Assembly (NCBI GenBank): GCA_963932145.1
Contig: OZ010590.1
Coordinates: 52,855,296 to 52,919,295 of the forward strand
DNA: 64,000 nt
Reading direction: 5' to 3'
Source: Acanthosepion lycidas
Lineage: Eukaryota; Mollusca; Cephalopoda; Sepiida; Sepiidae
The notes below the pieces were generated by a model. The model worked only from the letters and a program-made list of their open reading frames with translations. It did no database searches and had not been told where the DNA came from. Below are positions 1 to 9,072 of this stretch, one piece after another. Position 1 is the stretch's first letter, and every line of letters starts with the position of its first letter. A program made the position numbers and the translations under genes.

Positions 1-199
1 TTTTAGAAAATATGGATCATAACATTCATCAAGTTATTAGTGGGTTAATGCATTTTCAAAATTTAGTTAGCAAAGGGATTTCACCATTTTATATCATTAA
101 CTTTACTAATTTACTTTTTGTATGAATGATTCATTGTAATATAAATTAAACTGCACCACATTTTTGAATTAAAAGAACTGATCCAATGTGAAAATTTTT

Positions 200-202
<3 letters not shown>

Positions 203-233
<31 letters not shown>
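203..233. repeat. (AT)n microsatellite
   Basis: Uninterrupted AT dinucleotides just upstream of the foldback element at 296. Confidence 0.95.
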
Positions 234-237
<4 letters not shown>

Positions 238-295
238 TTATATGGAATGACGATTTATAAATTTTGATATATCAAGAACAGTTTTGGATGAAAAG

Positions 296-571
296 ATGTA
301 GGACAAATTGTAAAAAGTCTTTGTGACACGTTTCATTTGTTAAGACTTTATAGGACTGGGTTTGTTTAGATTGTTGCACATATGCATGAATGAGGGATAG
401 TGGGAGTTTCAAAATTCAGAAAGAATTTTTTTTCTTTCTATATTCTTTCTAAATTTTGAAACTACCAGCATCTCTTGTTTGTGCATATGTGTAGTCACAA
501 TAATGTAAACAAACCCAGTCCAATGAAGTCCTAATGGATGAAATGTGTCACAAAAATCTTTTCCAATTTGT
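296..571. mobile_element. foldback MITE, about 130-bp arms
   Basis: The left arm (296-430) and right arm (438-571) are imperfect inverted copies. The left reads GACAAATTG, TTTGTGACAC, GGACTGGGTTTGTTTA inward, and the right has the complements AAACAAACCCAGTCC, GTGTCACAAA, CAATTTGTC. There is almost no spacer, so the element folds into one hairpin. AT or AC/AT microsatellites flank both sides. A fragment of the same family lies near 29005-29060. No coding capacity. Confidence 0.8.
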
Positions 572-575
572 CATA

Positions 576-576
576 G

Positions 577-624
<48 letters not shown>

Positions 625-633
625 TGTGTGTGT
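576..633. repeat. (AC)n(AT)n(GT)n compound microsatellite
   Basis: AC repeats pass into AT repeats and then GT repeats, so the whole tract is self-complementary. Confidence 0.95.
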
Positions 634-939
634 ACATTTTTGTAAATATGTAATACAGGTGGGATATACTGCAGGTAATACCAAGAAGAAAAATTCGGCA
701 TTGCAACCTTGCATGACCAGAAGGATCTATTAAATATGAGGTGAAATTTTAAGCAAAAAAAGAAAATATCTATTATGCAACAGGTTTAATGTTTTAAAAA
801 ATTCCATGTTATAAGAGATATGTGAATTGGTAAAATTGTTTCTAAATGCTTACTGCCTGATTAGCTCAACTGGTGAAACTGTAGTAGTGAGTAAACGACT
901 ATTTTACATCTTAATTGGTTTGCCCATACACACACACAC

Positions 940-1060
940 AGGGTTGCTAAAAAGTTCTTGACATCATCAAGAAGAGATATTTAAAACAAAAATTTCTGAT
1001 GTTTAATCATTTGGTCAGACTTTGGAAGTTATTTAAGCTTAGAACTTTTCAGCACCCCAT
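940..1060. mobile_element. short MITE, terminal repeats GGGGTGCTGAAAAGTTC
   Basis: The ends are inverted: AGGGTTGCTAAAAAGTTCTT on the left and AGAACTTTTCAGCACCCC on the right, about 120 bp apart. The interior has CATTTGGTCAGACTTT, which recurs in opposite orientation in the element at 2928. No open frame. This is a non-autonomous DNA transposon, probably Tc1/mariner-like, though I cannot name the parent. Confidence 0.65.
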
Positions 1061-1739
1061 AACATAACAAGCATAAACAGCTGAGCAAAATGAATAGATC
1101 CGGATAATTTAAAAACAAACTATTCTTTGAGTTACTACTACATCTAATTTTAAACATATCAACTACTCTCTTTTATTTTATATATTTTTTTGTCTGTCTG
1201 TTAATGTACCAGTTCTATTATTTAAAGTTAATCTCTATTTTTGTTTAGTAGCTATTATTCCTGAATAACTATGAATTTTTTTAGTATTAACTTATTGAAA
1301 ATTATGAAAACATATCTTAAAATTTGTTAATTTTTCTTTATTCATTTTAATGTTAATTAATTGCTTTGCATTGCAACATTTTTTCTTTTTTTTATTATTG
1401 ATGCTATTGTTTTTAATTATCCCACATTATGTCAGCAGTAGTTTTATGAGGAAAGGAGATATGTTGTATGGTCCAGGATTATACAACGTTGCTCCTTTTC
1501 TCAGAAAAGATTTAAAATTATTTCAATAAGTTTCTCATCTTTTTTTTTTTCTAATAACATTTTTTTACATTTTATATGCTGGTGTATAAGTCAATTGCAA
1601 AAATTCTGAACTTCCCAGATTTAGGCCTTTATTTACCAAAGAATATCTCCTACTCTGTTATAAGATGGTATAAAAAAAAAAACTGTCGTGTTTAGAATCT
1701 GAATTCCCAAGTGGGTGATATGATACCAGTGCCAATTTC

Positions 1740-1930
1740 CATTGCAAGCAGTTTTTATATAACATCATGGCACGTGGAACCAGAACAGTCTACCCCAGTG
1801 AGTGAAATAAAGGGTTTAGTTCGACATTCTAACCACCTGAAGAAGGCCGGAGCGTACAACGGCCGAAACGTTGTGATAAATATGGCGACAAAGATGAGGA
1901 CAATAGTCCAAATAATGTAAATAATGAACA
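1740..1930 (+). mobile_element. SINE 3' part with hammerhead-like core
   Basis: This stretch matches 57715-57850 (shared GAACAGTCTACCCCAGTGAG, CCACCTGAAGAAGGCC and AGATGAGGACAATAGTCC), so it is the 3' part of a dispersed repeat. The copy at 57 kb has a tRNA-like head, which is missing here. It contains CTGAAGA, a GGCC/GGCC helix with a 12-nt loop, and GAAAC, which is the hammerhead core layout. The base expected at the cleavage position is G, which hammerheads do not tolerate, so this core is probably inactive. Confidence 0.6.
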
Positions 1931-1934
1931 TCAT

Positions 1935-2390
1935 TGTATGTATTTAGGCAGCAAAAGAATATACTACAACCACACTTTCATAAAGACTCACCTGCCATCT
2001 ATCAAACCAGAGTGCCATCAGACAACACATTAATAAACAGCATAAGGATCATTGTAACATTAGATAGCTACTAACAAACAATACCAAAATACTAGCCAAA
2101 TTAAATATAAAAAACAGATATGATCCTTGAAGTAATACTCGTACAACAAAAAAAACCATCTATAAATAAAAACAATTATAATTTAATCCTCAAATATATA
2201 TTAAAAATATAAAAATAAATAAAAAAAATCATACACATCACAACATTCTTTGCCTATGTCACAACACTCATCATTTGTCTCTACCTATCCTGATGATGAC
2301 TTAAGAAAGTATGGTCTAAGCCTTTGACTTTCTTTTGAAATAAACTTTTATGACTCAGAGCAAATTTTCAGGAAATGAGTAGCAGTTTGA
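1935..2390. repeat. unclassified AT-rich repeat, possible retroelement tail
   Basis: Begins at the GTATTTAGGCAGCA motif seen at many microsatellite-flanked elements here. It ends near CCTGATGATGACTTAAG and GACTTTCTTTTGAAATAAAC, which resemble 3' ends of Penelope-like repeats. No coding frame survives. Confidence 0.3.
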
Positions 2391-2915
2391 AAAAAAAAAT
2401 TGATTTACATTGTCCAAGGAGTCCTGCTTTTAATAGAAAAAGATTTTATGATGGAAATTTAATTTCTTGAAATTTCATGAAATTAAGTGGGGGGGATAAC
2501 ACATGTAAAAAAAAAAATTTTTACCAAGATTTTCTAAAACAAAATATTTCAAAAATAATTTAATTCATTTGTGAATAAGTCCTAAAATTTTCCTAAACTC
2601 TGACAATTATTTGATTTTTTTTTCAAGAATTTCCAAATCAATTTGTTTTTCAATGGAAAAAAAAAAGAGATGCTAAAACACTAATCATAGATATTACATC
2701 AACTGCTAATACAAAAAAAAAATTTTGAACCAAAATTTCAAACATGCTAGAAAGGATTAAAAAATTTAATAAAATAATAAAAAATACTTTCTTCTTAATA
2801 ATAACATAAACATTTTGATGATAAAATTTTGGGGACTTTTTTCATCATGCTTTGCTGGTTTTTCAGCAAAAAAGTGATGGTACCTACCTTAGATGTAACA
2901 TCATATGTATTGGTT
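2390..2915. repeat. copy 1 of unclassified AT-rich repeat A (3' part)
   Basis: Matches 22830-23300 and 44895-45360 in order: a run near CATGAAATTAAGTGGGG, TTCATTTGTGAATAAGTCC, TCTTAATAATAACATAAACA, then CATCATGCT and GGTACCTAC. It lacks the 5' half seen at 17815 and 44030. No reading frame or terminal repeats were seen. Confidence 0.65.
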
Positions 2916-2927
2916 TTTAATATAAGG

Positions 2928-3045
2928 GAGTACTGAAAAGTTTCCAAAATCTGACCAAATGAAAAAAATTAGATTTTTTTTTTTTTTTTTTTTTCTTGAA
3001 AGGTTTCTTGCCTAAGACGAGAACTTTTCAGCAGAGGGGTTATTT
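2928..3045. mobile_element. short MITE, same family as 940, inverted
   Basis: Ends read GAGTACTGAAAAGTTTCC and GAGAACTTTTCAGCAG. The interior TCTGACCAAATG is the complement of the motif in the 940 copy. A long T-run has expanded in the middle. Confidence 0.6.
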
Positions 3046-3985
3046 GAAACTAACCGTGTTAAACTTTCTTGTCTAAAATATTATAATTTTACTGAGTCTT
3101 TATTTCTATTATCTTTATGCTAAATGTAAAATATTTCTTGAAATACTGAATTGAAATACTTATGAGCTTAATACTTACGGTAAAAAACAAAAAAAAAAAA
3201 CACTGGATTTGATTACACGAATGTTATAACAATTATGGCAATAATGCATCAGATGCCATTACATGAGTTACAACACTTATGTCAATGATGCATCAAATTT
3301 TGTTACATGTGTGTTATAATACTTATGGTAATATTGCACCAGATTTTCACCTTCCCAGGATCAAACAGCTATCATTCACTTGGTATTTACTTCTCTTATT
3401 TCAAATAGTCTTTGTTATTATGCATGATTTTTTGATTAAAAAAAAAAATGTCTGGATAATAAAAATCAAATTAGAAAGCAATAGTATTTACCTGTAAAAC
3501 TTAGAATTGACATACAAATGAGTCAGCTTTGACAGTGGTGATCCCCCCCCCATGCCACCTTTTAGACACACCTTTTCTTTTGTCAGCAAATTTTATGATC
3601 ATTGTATTGATCAATCTGCTTAAAAAGTTGTCTTACACACCAGCATCTATGGGAAAATATTTTAGAGCAAAAAATTTATCATTTTTAAAATAATCCTCCG
3701 ATCTATCTTTGCTGTTATTTTAGGACAATATCTTGTGGAATATAGTTTATATCTACATATATATAATTATTTATAAAATGTATATTTGGGCGGCAACCTT
3801 TCTTTCAAACGTATTTTGTTAAATATGACAGAAAAAAAAAAAATTGAAATTTTATTGAGTTTTTCTAGTATTCTTAAATTTTTCCCTTTGACATGGGCAA
3901 GGGAGTGTCAAAATTATTCATAGTGTCTATTGTCCTAAGTGCTTTAGGCCAATTCTTCAGCCCTTTTCAAGGGGTTTGTTATATA
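3046..3985. other. no gene seen; AT-rich unique sequence
   Basis: Homopolymer runs and a short quasi-repeat near 3215-3345 (ACACTTATGGYAATRATGCATCAGA-type words, three times). No exon-like frame. Confidence 0.5.
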
Positions 3986-3987
3986 TA

Positions 3988-4064
3988 TTAGGTTGGTGCA
4001 AAAATAATGTCGTTTTCTCACATATTTTACTATGTGATAAAACGACATTATTTTTTGCACCAAC

Positions 4065-4068
<4 letters not shown>
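3988..4068. mobile_element. mariner MITE (MADE1-like), 81 bp
   Basis: A near-perfect palindrome starting TTAGGTTGGTGCAAAA and ending with its complement, flanked by TA. The terminal repeat is that of the Hsmar1/cecropia mariner group, and the size matches the human MADE1 MITE. It sits against an AT microsatellite. Confidence 0.85.

Positions 4069-4113
<45 letters not shown>
4069..4113. repeat. (AT)n microsatellite
   Basis: Continuous with the TA target of the mariner MITE at its left. Confidence 0.95.
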
Positions 4114-4117
<4 letters not shown>

Positions 4118-4515
4118 AATTTCATTTTTTTTTGTCTGTTTATGCAACTGTTTTTGACTAATTATAGCATTCCCTGATTTTTTTTATTATACACATTTTA
4201 ATGTACAATCTCCTTTGGAGAAAGGTACCCTATTTAATGTTGATTGCTTCCCTTGTATTGCAATGGCTTCAATAATCTTTAGTCTTTCTTTGGATTGTGT
4301 CCTGTCACAAATAACCAATATTATTAACATAACACAAATTTTATTATATAACACCAAAATGTTATTTATGACTCAATACAAAGAAAGCAGTCAACATTAA
4401 ATAAGTTATCTTTCTAGATAGAAGATTGTTTATTGAAGCATGTATATTAAAAAAAAAAAAATTTTAAATTCACATTGAACCTTGTAAATTGGTTCCATTA
4501 ACCGTGGGAATGCCA

Positions 4516-4516
<1 letters not shown>

Positions 4517-4563
<47 letters not shown>
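4517..4563. repeat. (AT)n microsatellite
   Basis: Pure AT tract followed by TCATTCAAACACATTTCATC, the terminal motif of the microsatellite-linked foldback family. Confidence 0.95.
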
Positions 4564-4566
<3 letters not shown>

Positions 4567-4679
4567 ATCTTCATTCAAACACATTTCATCAAATAATATA
4601 GACATATTGTGTCTACTTATTTTTATACTGATCCTTTCCAGTTGTCTAATCACTTTCTTGCTGTTAAGATGAAATTCAT

Positions 4680-5014
4680 CAAGGAAGATGCCATAGTTTT
4701 TGGGGGTTTTTTTTTAACCCAAGAACTTTTGACCTATGATGCAACAGATAAATTAAAAATTTTAAAAAAGCTATAACAGAGTGCATTCGTGCGTCTTTTA
4801 AAAAATCACTATCACAGTAGAATGCAGATTTTATCGCAGTTACAATTAGTTTGTAATTTACCACTGAAGATGATCTTAGAAAAGGTTGAAAATACTTTGG
4901 CCCCAAAAAAAAAAAACTAAAAAAAACTAAAGGGCCTTCCTTGATTAATTTCAGCTTAACATGAAGAAACTGATTAAACAACTCGAAAGGATCTGTATAA
5001 AAATATGTAAACAT
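4680..5014. repeat. dispersed repeat with hammerhead-like core
   Basis: Around 4862-4898 the plus strand reads ACCACTGAAGATGATC, an internal helix GATCTT/AAGGTT, then GAAAATACTTTGG. This matches CUGANGA, stem II and GAAA of hammerheads. Stem III would be only two A-U pairs and stem I does not close well. The longest open frame here (minus strand, 111 codons) has no recognisable domain. Confidence 0.35.
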
Positions 5015-5039
5015 AATATGCCTATATTATTCAATGAAG

Positions 5040-5041
<2 letters not shown>

Positions 5042-5084
<43 letters not shown>
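5042..5084. repeat. (AC)n(AT)n microsatellite
   Basis: About 17 AC units followed by a short AT run. Confidence 0.95.
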
Positions 5085-5099
5085 GAAGAATAATATACG

Positions 5100-5245
5100 G
5101 AAAAAACAAACAAAAATCCTAATATGCAATTATGCTGTTTTAATGTTAATATAATGTCAATGTCGAACGTTTCGGTCTAATAGACCATCTTCAGGACATA
5201 TTCATAAAACATAATTAACATTAGACCATATTCAATTCAACATGA
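5100..5245 (-). mobile_element. retroelement end fragment with hammerhead-like core
   Basis: On the minus strand the sequence reads CTGAAGA, then GGTC-TATTA-GACC (a perfect 4-bp stem), then GAAACGTTCGAC. This core-like box is typical of the ends of Penelope-like and related retroelements. No downstream sequence closes stem III with a usable cleavage base, so I call it hammerhead-like only. Confidence 0.4.
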
Positions 5246-5261
5246 AAAAGAAACATACCTA

Positions 5262-5403
5262 CTTCCCTGCCGTGCGCCGACGGCTTAGTGGTAGAATCTC
5301 CGGCTGATACCAATTCAGTCGGGTTTCGATCCGAGCTAGAGGCAACCAGATGTCTAGCCACACTGATGAGCTGTGAAACAGCGAAACAGTCTGTCTGTGG
5401 ATG

Positions 5404-5408
<5 letters not shown>
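5262..5408 (+). mobile_element. tRNA-derived SINE carrying a type I hammerhead
   Basis: The head is tRNA-like: box A region GGCTTAGTGGTAGAATCTCC at 5282-5301 and box B GGGTTTCGATCC at 5321-5332, so an internal RNA polymerase III promoter is visible. About 20 bases past the tRNA-like part lies a complete hammerhead fold (5358-5400, separate entry). The element ends in GGATGATG before the AT microsatellite. Two more copies lie at 5478 and 5786 in the opposite orientation. It is short and non-coding. The unit must have been mobilised by some LINE or Penelope-like reverse transcriptase, not visible here. Confidence 0.8.
5358..5400 (+). ncRNA. type I hammerhead ribozyme candidate
   Basis: Stem I: CCACA 5358-5362 pairs with TGTGG 5396-5400. 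Core CTGATGA 5363-5369. Stem II: GCTGT 5370-5374 with ACAGC 5378-5382 around a GAA loop. Core GAAA 5383-5386, its last A opening stem III. Stem III: ACA 5386-5388 with TGT 5392-5394 around a GTC loop. C at 5395 follows as the cleavage-site base in a GTC triplet. All conserved hammerhead core residues are present. The very short stem III is typical of metazoan retroelement hammerheads. Self-cleavage is inferred. Confidence 0.75.

Positions 5409-5477
<69 letters not shown>
5409..5477. repeat. (AT)n(AC)n microsatellite between inverted SINEs
   Basis: About 52 bases of AT and 16 of AC separate the two head-to-head SINE copies. It forms the loop of their inverted repeat. Confidence 0.95.
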
Positions 5478-5478
<1 letters not shown>

Positions 5479-5640
5479 ATCCACAGACAGACTGTTTCAC
5501 TATATCACAGCTCCTCAGTGTGGCTAGACATCCAATTGCTTTAGGCTGGGACCAAAACTCAACTGATTTAGTATCAGTCGAAGATACTAACCCCTAGGCT
5601 ATTGATGCCCAGCAAGGAGAAAGGCAAGTTTTTATTTATC
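5478..5640 (-). mobile_element. tRNA-SINE with second hammerhead candidate
   Basis: Minus-strand copy of the 5262 SINE; its tRNA-like head lies toward 5640. The hammerhead covers 5481-5523: stem I 5519-5523 with 5481-5485, CTGAGGA at 5512-5518 (the seventh core position is variable), stem II 5507-5511 with 5499-5503 including two G-U pairs, GAAA at 5495-5498, stem III 5493-5495 with 5487-5489, and the cleavage-site C at 5486. Several changes from the first copy are compensated or neutral to the fold. Confidence 0.7.
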
Positions 5641-5785
5641 TTTTCATAAACATGCCAGTGACTCAGAATACAATCTAATCTGGAAAGTCTTGCATTATCA
5701 GCAGTAATAGTGACTGTTTACAAATTCATGCTTGCCTCCCCACAGTGCTCGACTGACTTAATCATTTTTTTGGGAGATAATATCA

Positions 5786-5960
5786 TCATCCACAGACATA
5801 TTGTTTTGCTATATCATAGCTCCTCAGTGTGGCTAGACATCCGATCACTTCAAGCCGGGACCAAAACCTAACTGATTAGGTATTAGTCAAAGATTCTCTC
5901 CTCTAGGCTATCGATGCCTGGCAGAGAGGCAGATTTTTGTGTGTATGTTTTTTCATAACC
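5786..5960 (-). mobile_element. tRNA-SINE, third copy, hammerhead core damaged
   Basis: Same family and orientation as 5478. Stem I, CTGAGGA, a perfect GCTAT/ATAGC stem II and stem III are kept at 5790-5831. The invariant G of GAAA reads A, so cleavage would be lost. The tRNA-derived head is visible toward 5945 in decayed form. Confidence 0.65.
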
Positions 5961-6489
5961 ATGCCAGGGACCCAGTAGTTTTATGATATGCTATATTTAT
6001 GGCTAAAAGTGCCTAATATCAGATAATCGTATGTAAATATAAAAGTGGATATTGAAATCAACACATGTGGTGTCAATTTGTTTCATGAAACGGACCCCCC
6101 CCCCGTTCAGCAAAGATACTGATGGTTTTATTCTGTTAAATTGGAAATAGGAGCCTACTTACTTTATTAATAATTAAAAATTCATCGTTAACTCACGTCT
6201 ACACATATAGAGCATATGCATGCATATAGTATAATGTATGTATTCCTTTCCCTCATCTCACATACACACACACACAGTTATGTGCATGTAGGTACACCAA
6301 TACGTACACAACTTATTAAAAAAAAAAAAAAAAGGCACGTTTTACATAATAAATATTTATTTTTCAATATACTCTCCTTCTTTGTTAATGTGCTTTCTAT
6401 ATGTTGTACATTATACAGTTAAAATAAAATTTCAGATCAAAATTCTTTCCATATCAGGCTAGAGGTTTATTGCTCAACTTATGTACACA

Positions 6490-6970
6490 CACACATGTGG
6501 CATCTGTTGGTCTTGAGAGACCATGGACCTGTGTCCAAACAGTTACACCTCAGCTGCTGATAGCAATGCAGCATCTGTTATGCCTATACAGGCCCAGATG
6601 GGAGTGACAGTTCTAATTGCAGTGAATGCATGTGAAGACACTCTCCCTCCAATGTCGCCATGTTGTTTTCTTTCCTTCAAGCACATTTCTCCCTGGCGGC
6701 AAGGCTCCATTTCTTTTCTCCTTGCTTCAGTACTCTGTGTAAATTGCGTCTCCAGGATAAGCAGTTGTTGGTAATGTCTTCTCACCTCTCAATGTACATA
6801 TCCATTGCCCTCAAGTCCTTTTTACAGAAGTGAAGATGAGGTTGCCCTTGTGTCCTCTTGCTGGTGGCCAGTTCTCTCTACAGAAGGACCTTCAGAATCC
6901 TCCTATCAGTAGGCTGTTGCTTTCTGTGTTTTGCTGTCGCAAGTGTCCTCCACAGGACTGGGCAGCATTT
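6490..6970. repeat. GC-richer unclassified repeat island
   Basis: About 480 bases of near-balanced composition stand out sharply from AT-rich flanks. It opens with GGCATCTGTTGGTCTTGAGA, which I recall as a common cephalopod repeat motif (memory only). Open frames on both strands (about 80 codons) share no recognisable domain. A retroposed repeat is the likely explanation; an exon is not supported by splice sites. Confidence 0.4.
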
Positions 6971-6997
6971 TATGAGAACACATGCATACATTTCATG

Positions 6998-6999
<2 letters not shown>

Positions 7000-7061
<62 letters not shown>
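7000..7061. repeat. (AT)n microsatellite
   Basis: Pure AT tract at the edge of the GC-richer island, ending in ACACA. Confidence 0.95.
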
Positions 7062-7062
<1 letters not shown>

Positions 7063-7271
7063 ATCCTCAATTTAATAAACTAATAGTTGGGATTGTTCAT
7101 TAATTTGAAGTATTTTTTGTGACCTAAAAATACCTACTGCAATACAAAATTATTGTAAATACAGTGTATATGTATGTGTATTTTATTTTTAAGTTACTAT
7201 ATACCTTTAAATAAAGTTTTAAGTTAAATTCAGAATCCATTAGTTCCAGGACTGTTAATTCAAGGTTTTAC

Positions 7272-7276
<5 letters not shown>

Positions 7277-7313
<37 letters not shown>
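7277..7313. repeat. (AT)n(AC)n microsatellite
   Basis: Followed by TACTGTGTGTGT, so partly self-complementary. Confidence 0.95.
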
Positions 7314-7314
<1 letters not shown>

Positions 7315-7442
7315 TACTGTGTGTGTATTTGAAAAGCAGTATATGCTTGTATAAATTTTAAATTTGGAGTTGACTCTTCAGCGATCAAAGATGTATGAAA
7401 AATGCAGGATTGTTATAGATCATGTTTTTCTTATTCACATTT

Positions 7443-7730
7443 GTCTTATGGCCATATCTTGTTGAAACACTGGCTCTCATACGATCAGCAAAGTTAAGCA
7501 ACGTCAAGCCTGGTCAGTAACTAGATGAATGACCGTTTGCAAATCCCAGCTTCTGTCAGCTTGGATGTGCAGGTGGTGTAATCAATAATGATTTGAAATC
7601 AATGATCCATGTTCCAGTTCCTTTTGCATTTTTTATATTCACTTTCCCAATGCCAATACCCTTAGAAATGTATGAATCCACCTTTTCTCCCACCATCTAT
7701 TATTACCTCGCTCCCCCAATTCTTAAAATC
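7443..7730 (+). mobile_element. 5S rRNA-derived SINE fused to tRNA-SINE body
   Basis: The first 120 bases (7443-7562) align along their length to 5S rRNA: GTC..ATGGCCATATC, CATACGATCAGCAAAGTTAA, AGCCTGGTCAGTA, CTAGATGAATGACC and a decayed 3' end. It carries many substitutions and a copy-specific 3' end, so it is not a functional 5S gene. It runs directly into GATGTGCAGGTGGTGTAAT, the tRNA-like head seen in the SINE at 46 kb, and then the shared core CAATACCCTTAGAAATGTAT. SINEs with a 5S-type Pol III promoter are known as the SINE3 class. The 5S/tRNA junction makes this a composite. Confidence 0.7.
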
Positions 7731-8395
7731 TAAAAATATTTTCTGGCTTTAAATAACTTGCAAAAGCAAATTAATCAATCTTAGTCATATTTGAATTTGA
7801 ACAATAAATAAACATGATATACAAATTTATAAATAGTCATCAAATGTGACATAATTTATATAACAAAATTATTGAACTTTGAAGAATTTGATAATAGGTA
7901 TTATTGTTTTTTGTATTCATGTTCCATACACAAAATGTTGCCTACCTCAAGCAAATGTAACCTCGCTCTATTAACTTATCTTGTTTCTTTTAATCATTCA
8001 TTTTACAATTTATCAAATCAAAAAAATGCTGCCATCTTGGAAAATTTTATCAGCAGTTAAAATATAAAGTATTTTGAAAGTTTTGATCATATTATTTAGA
8101 AAATAAATTATTTTTATAAACAAATTTTTGTATGTATCTGGTCAAAATTATATATTTTTTAACTTTTTTTTTTAATATTGATAATTTTTCAGTTTACAAT
8201 TTTACATTTATTCTTGTTTTAAAGCTTGGGACTGGTAAAAATAAAATGTTTTTATTGGCAACTAATAATAATTCTTTTGTTATTTTTAAAGAAAATGTTT
8301 TATTGCATTTATACGTACATTTTGAAAAATAGATAAACAAATAAAAAACGATAAAACAAATTGCTCAATAATAACTTAGAATTTATTCTACTCCG
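7731..8395. other. no gene seen; AT-rich
   Basis: Open frames of about 60 codons reflect low stop density by chance; no splice-site support. Confidence 0.5.
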
Positions 8396-8420
8396 TTGAC
8401 TACATTCATAACAAACGGAA

Positions 8421-8522
8421 CAACCGAATTCAGTTGTTTAGTCAATGTACTTAACAATAATTACTTCCCTTTCAACCGAATTCAGATGTTTCGTCAACGT
8501 ACTTGACGATATTTACTTCCCT
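8421..8522. repeat. 52-bp unit, tandem duplicate
   Basis: Two adjacent copies begin CAACCGAATTCAG and end TTACTTCCCTT, differing at about nine positions, several of them CpG/TpG transitions. Confidence 0.8.
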
Positions 8523-9072
8523 TGAAGCTTGTCAAGGTTTACATTTGATTTTTAAATGTGCTGAATGCGAAAAATATATTCTAACAAGTGGAAATGAAGT
8601 AAGCCAATCATGACACTTGTTGCTTTTTAGACTTTGATAAATTTAGTTAAAGCTACAATTTTGCATTGTTACTTATTTTTGTATTAAAACTCTTTTTTTT
8701 TTTGTTTCTTTTAAGCTAACATAATTTGTTTAGTTTCTTCATTTTTTTTTTTTCTAAGCCATCTTAATTGTGTATTTAATATATTTTTGAGTTTGGATAA
8801 AAAAAAAAAAAAACGTCTTTTCATATAAAACAATGCAAATTTGATAAATCTTTTCATATTTTTTATTTCTTTAAAAAAAAACTAATGTAGAAATTATGTA
8901 CATTTATATTTTGAATATTGAGTAAGTAGTTTTTATATAATGTGAACCATATTGTTTTAACTTGTTCATTGAAATTTTCTTGTGATATGCTATCCATTTT
9001 TTGCTTATTACATGAAATTAGATTGTTATTACGTATTATCTCATTTTACTTTCACTCATTTCATTTTTCCAG
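8523..9072. other. intron-like sequence upstream of the first exon
   Basis: T-rich with several homopolymers. A pyrimidine tract leads into the acceptor at 9072. Confidence 0.45.

Noticed and set aside
2288-2345. Hammerhead ribozyme at CCTGATGATGACTTAAG
   Set aside because: CTGATGA is present, but the helix GAAAGT/ACTTTC is not adjacent to the core and no GAAA sits at the right place.
5158-5192. Complete hammerhead on the minus strand
   Set aside because: Core and stem II are good, but no downstream sequence forms stem III with an acceptable cleavage base.
5282-5345. Functional tRNA gene
   Set aside because: Box A and B are good but the acceptor arms do not pair and the unit continues into a SINE body. 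The other tRNA-like heads (10634, 13541, 41340, 57588, 60035) fail for the same reason.
5221-5597. Overlapping open frames full of alternating Tyr-Ile
   Set aside because: They are translations of the AT microsatellite; the same holds at 3944, 6858, 9061, 9204, 24831, 40551, 42576 and 59875.
6523-6785. Coding exon in the GC-richer island
   Set aside because: Frames are open on both strands at once, splice sites are absent, and the opening motif looks like a dispersed repeat.
7443-7562. Functional 5S rRNA gene
   Set aside because: Too many substitutions in the internal control region, a degraded 3' end, and fusion to SINE sequence.
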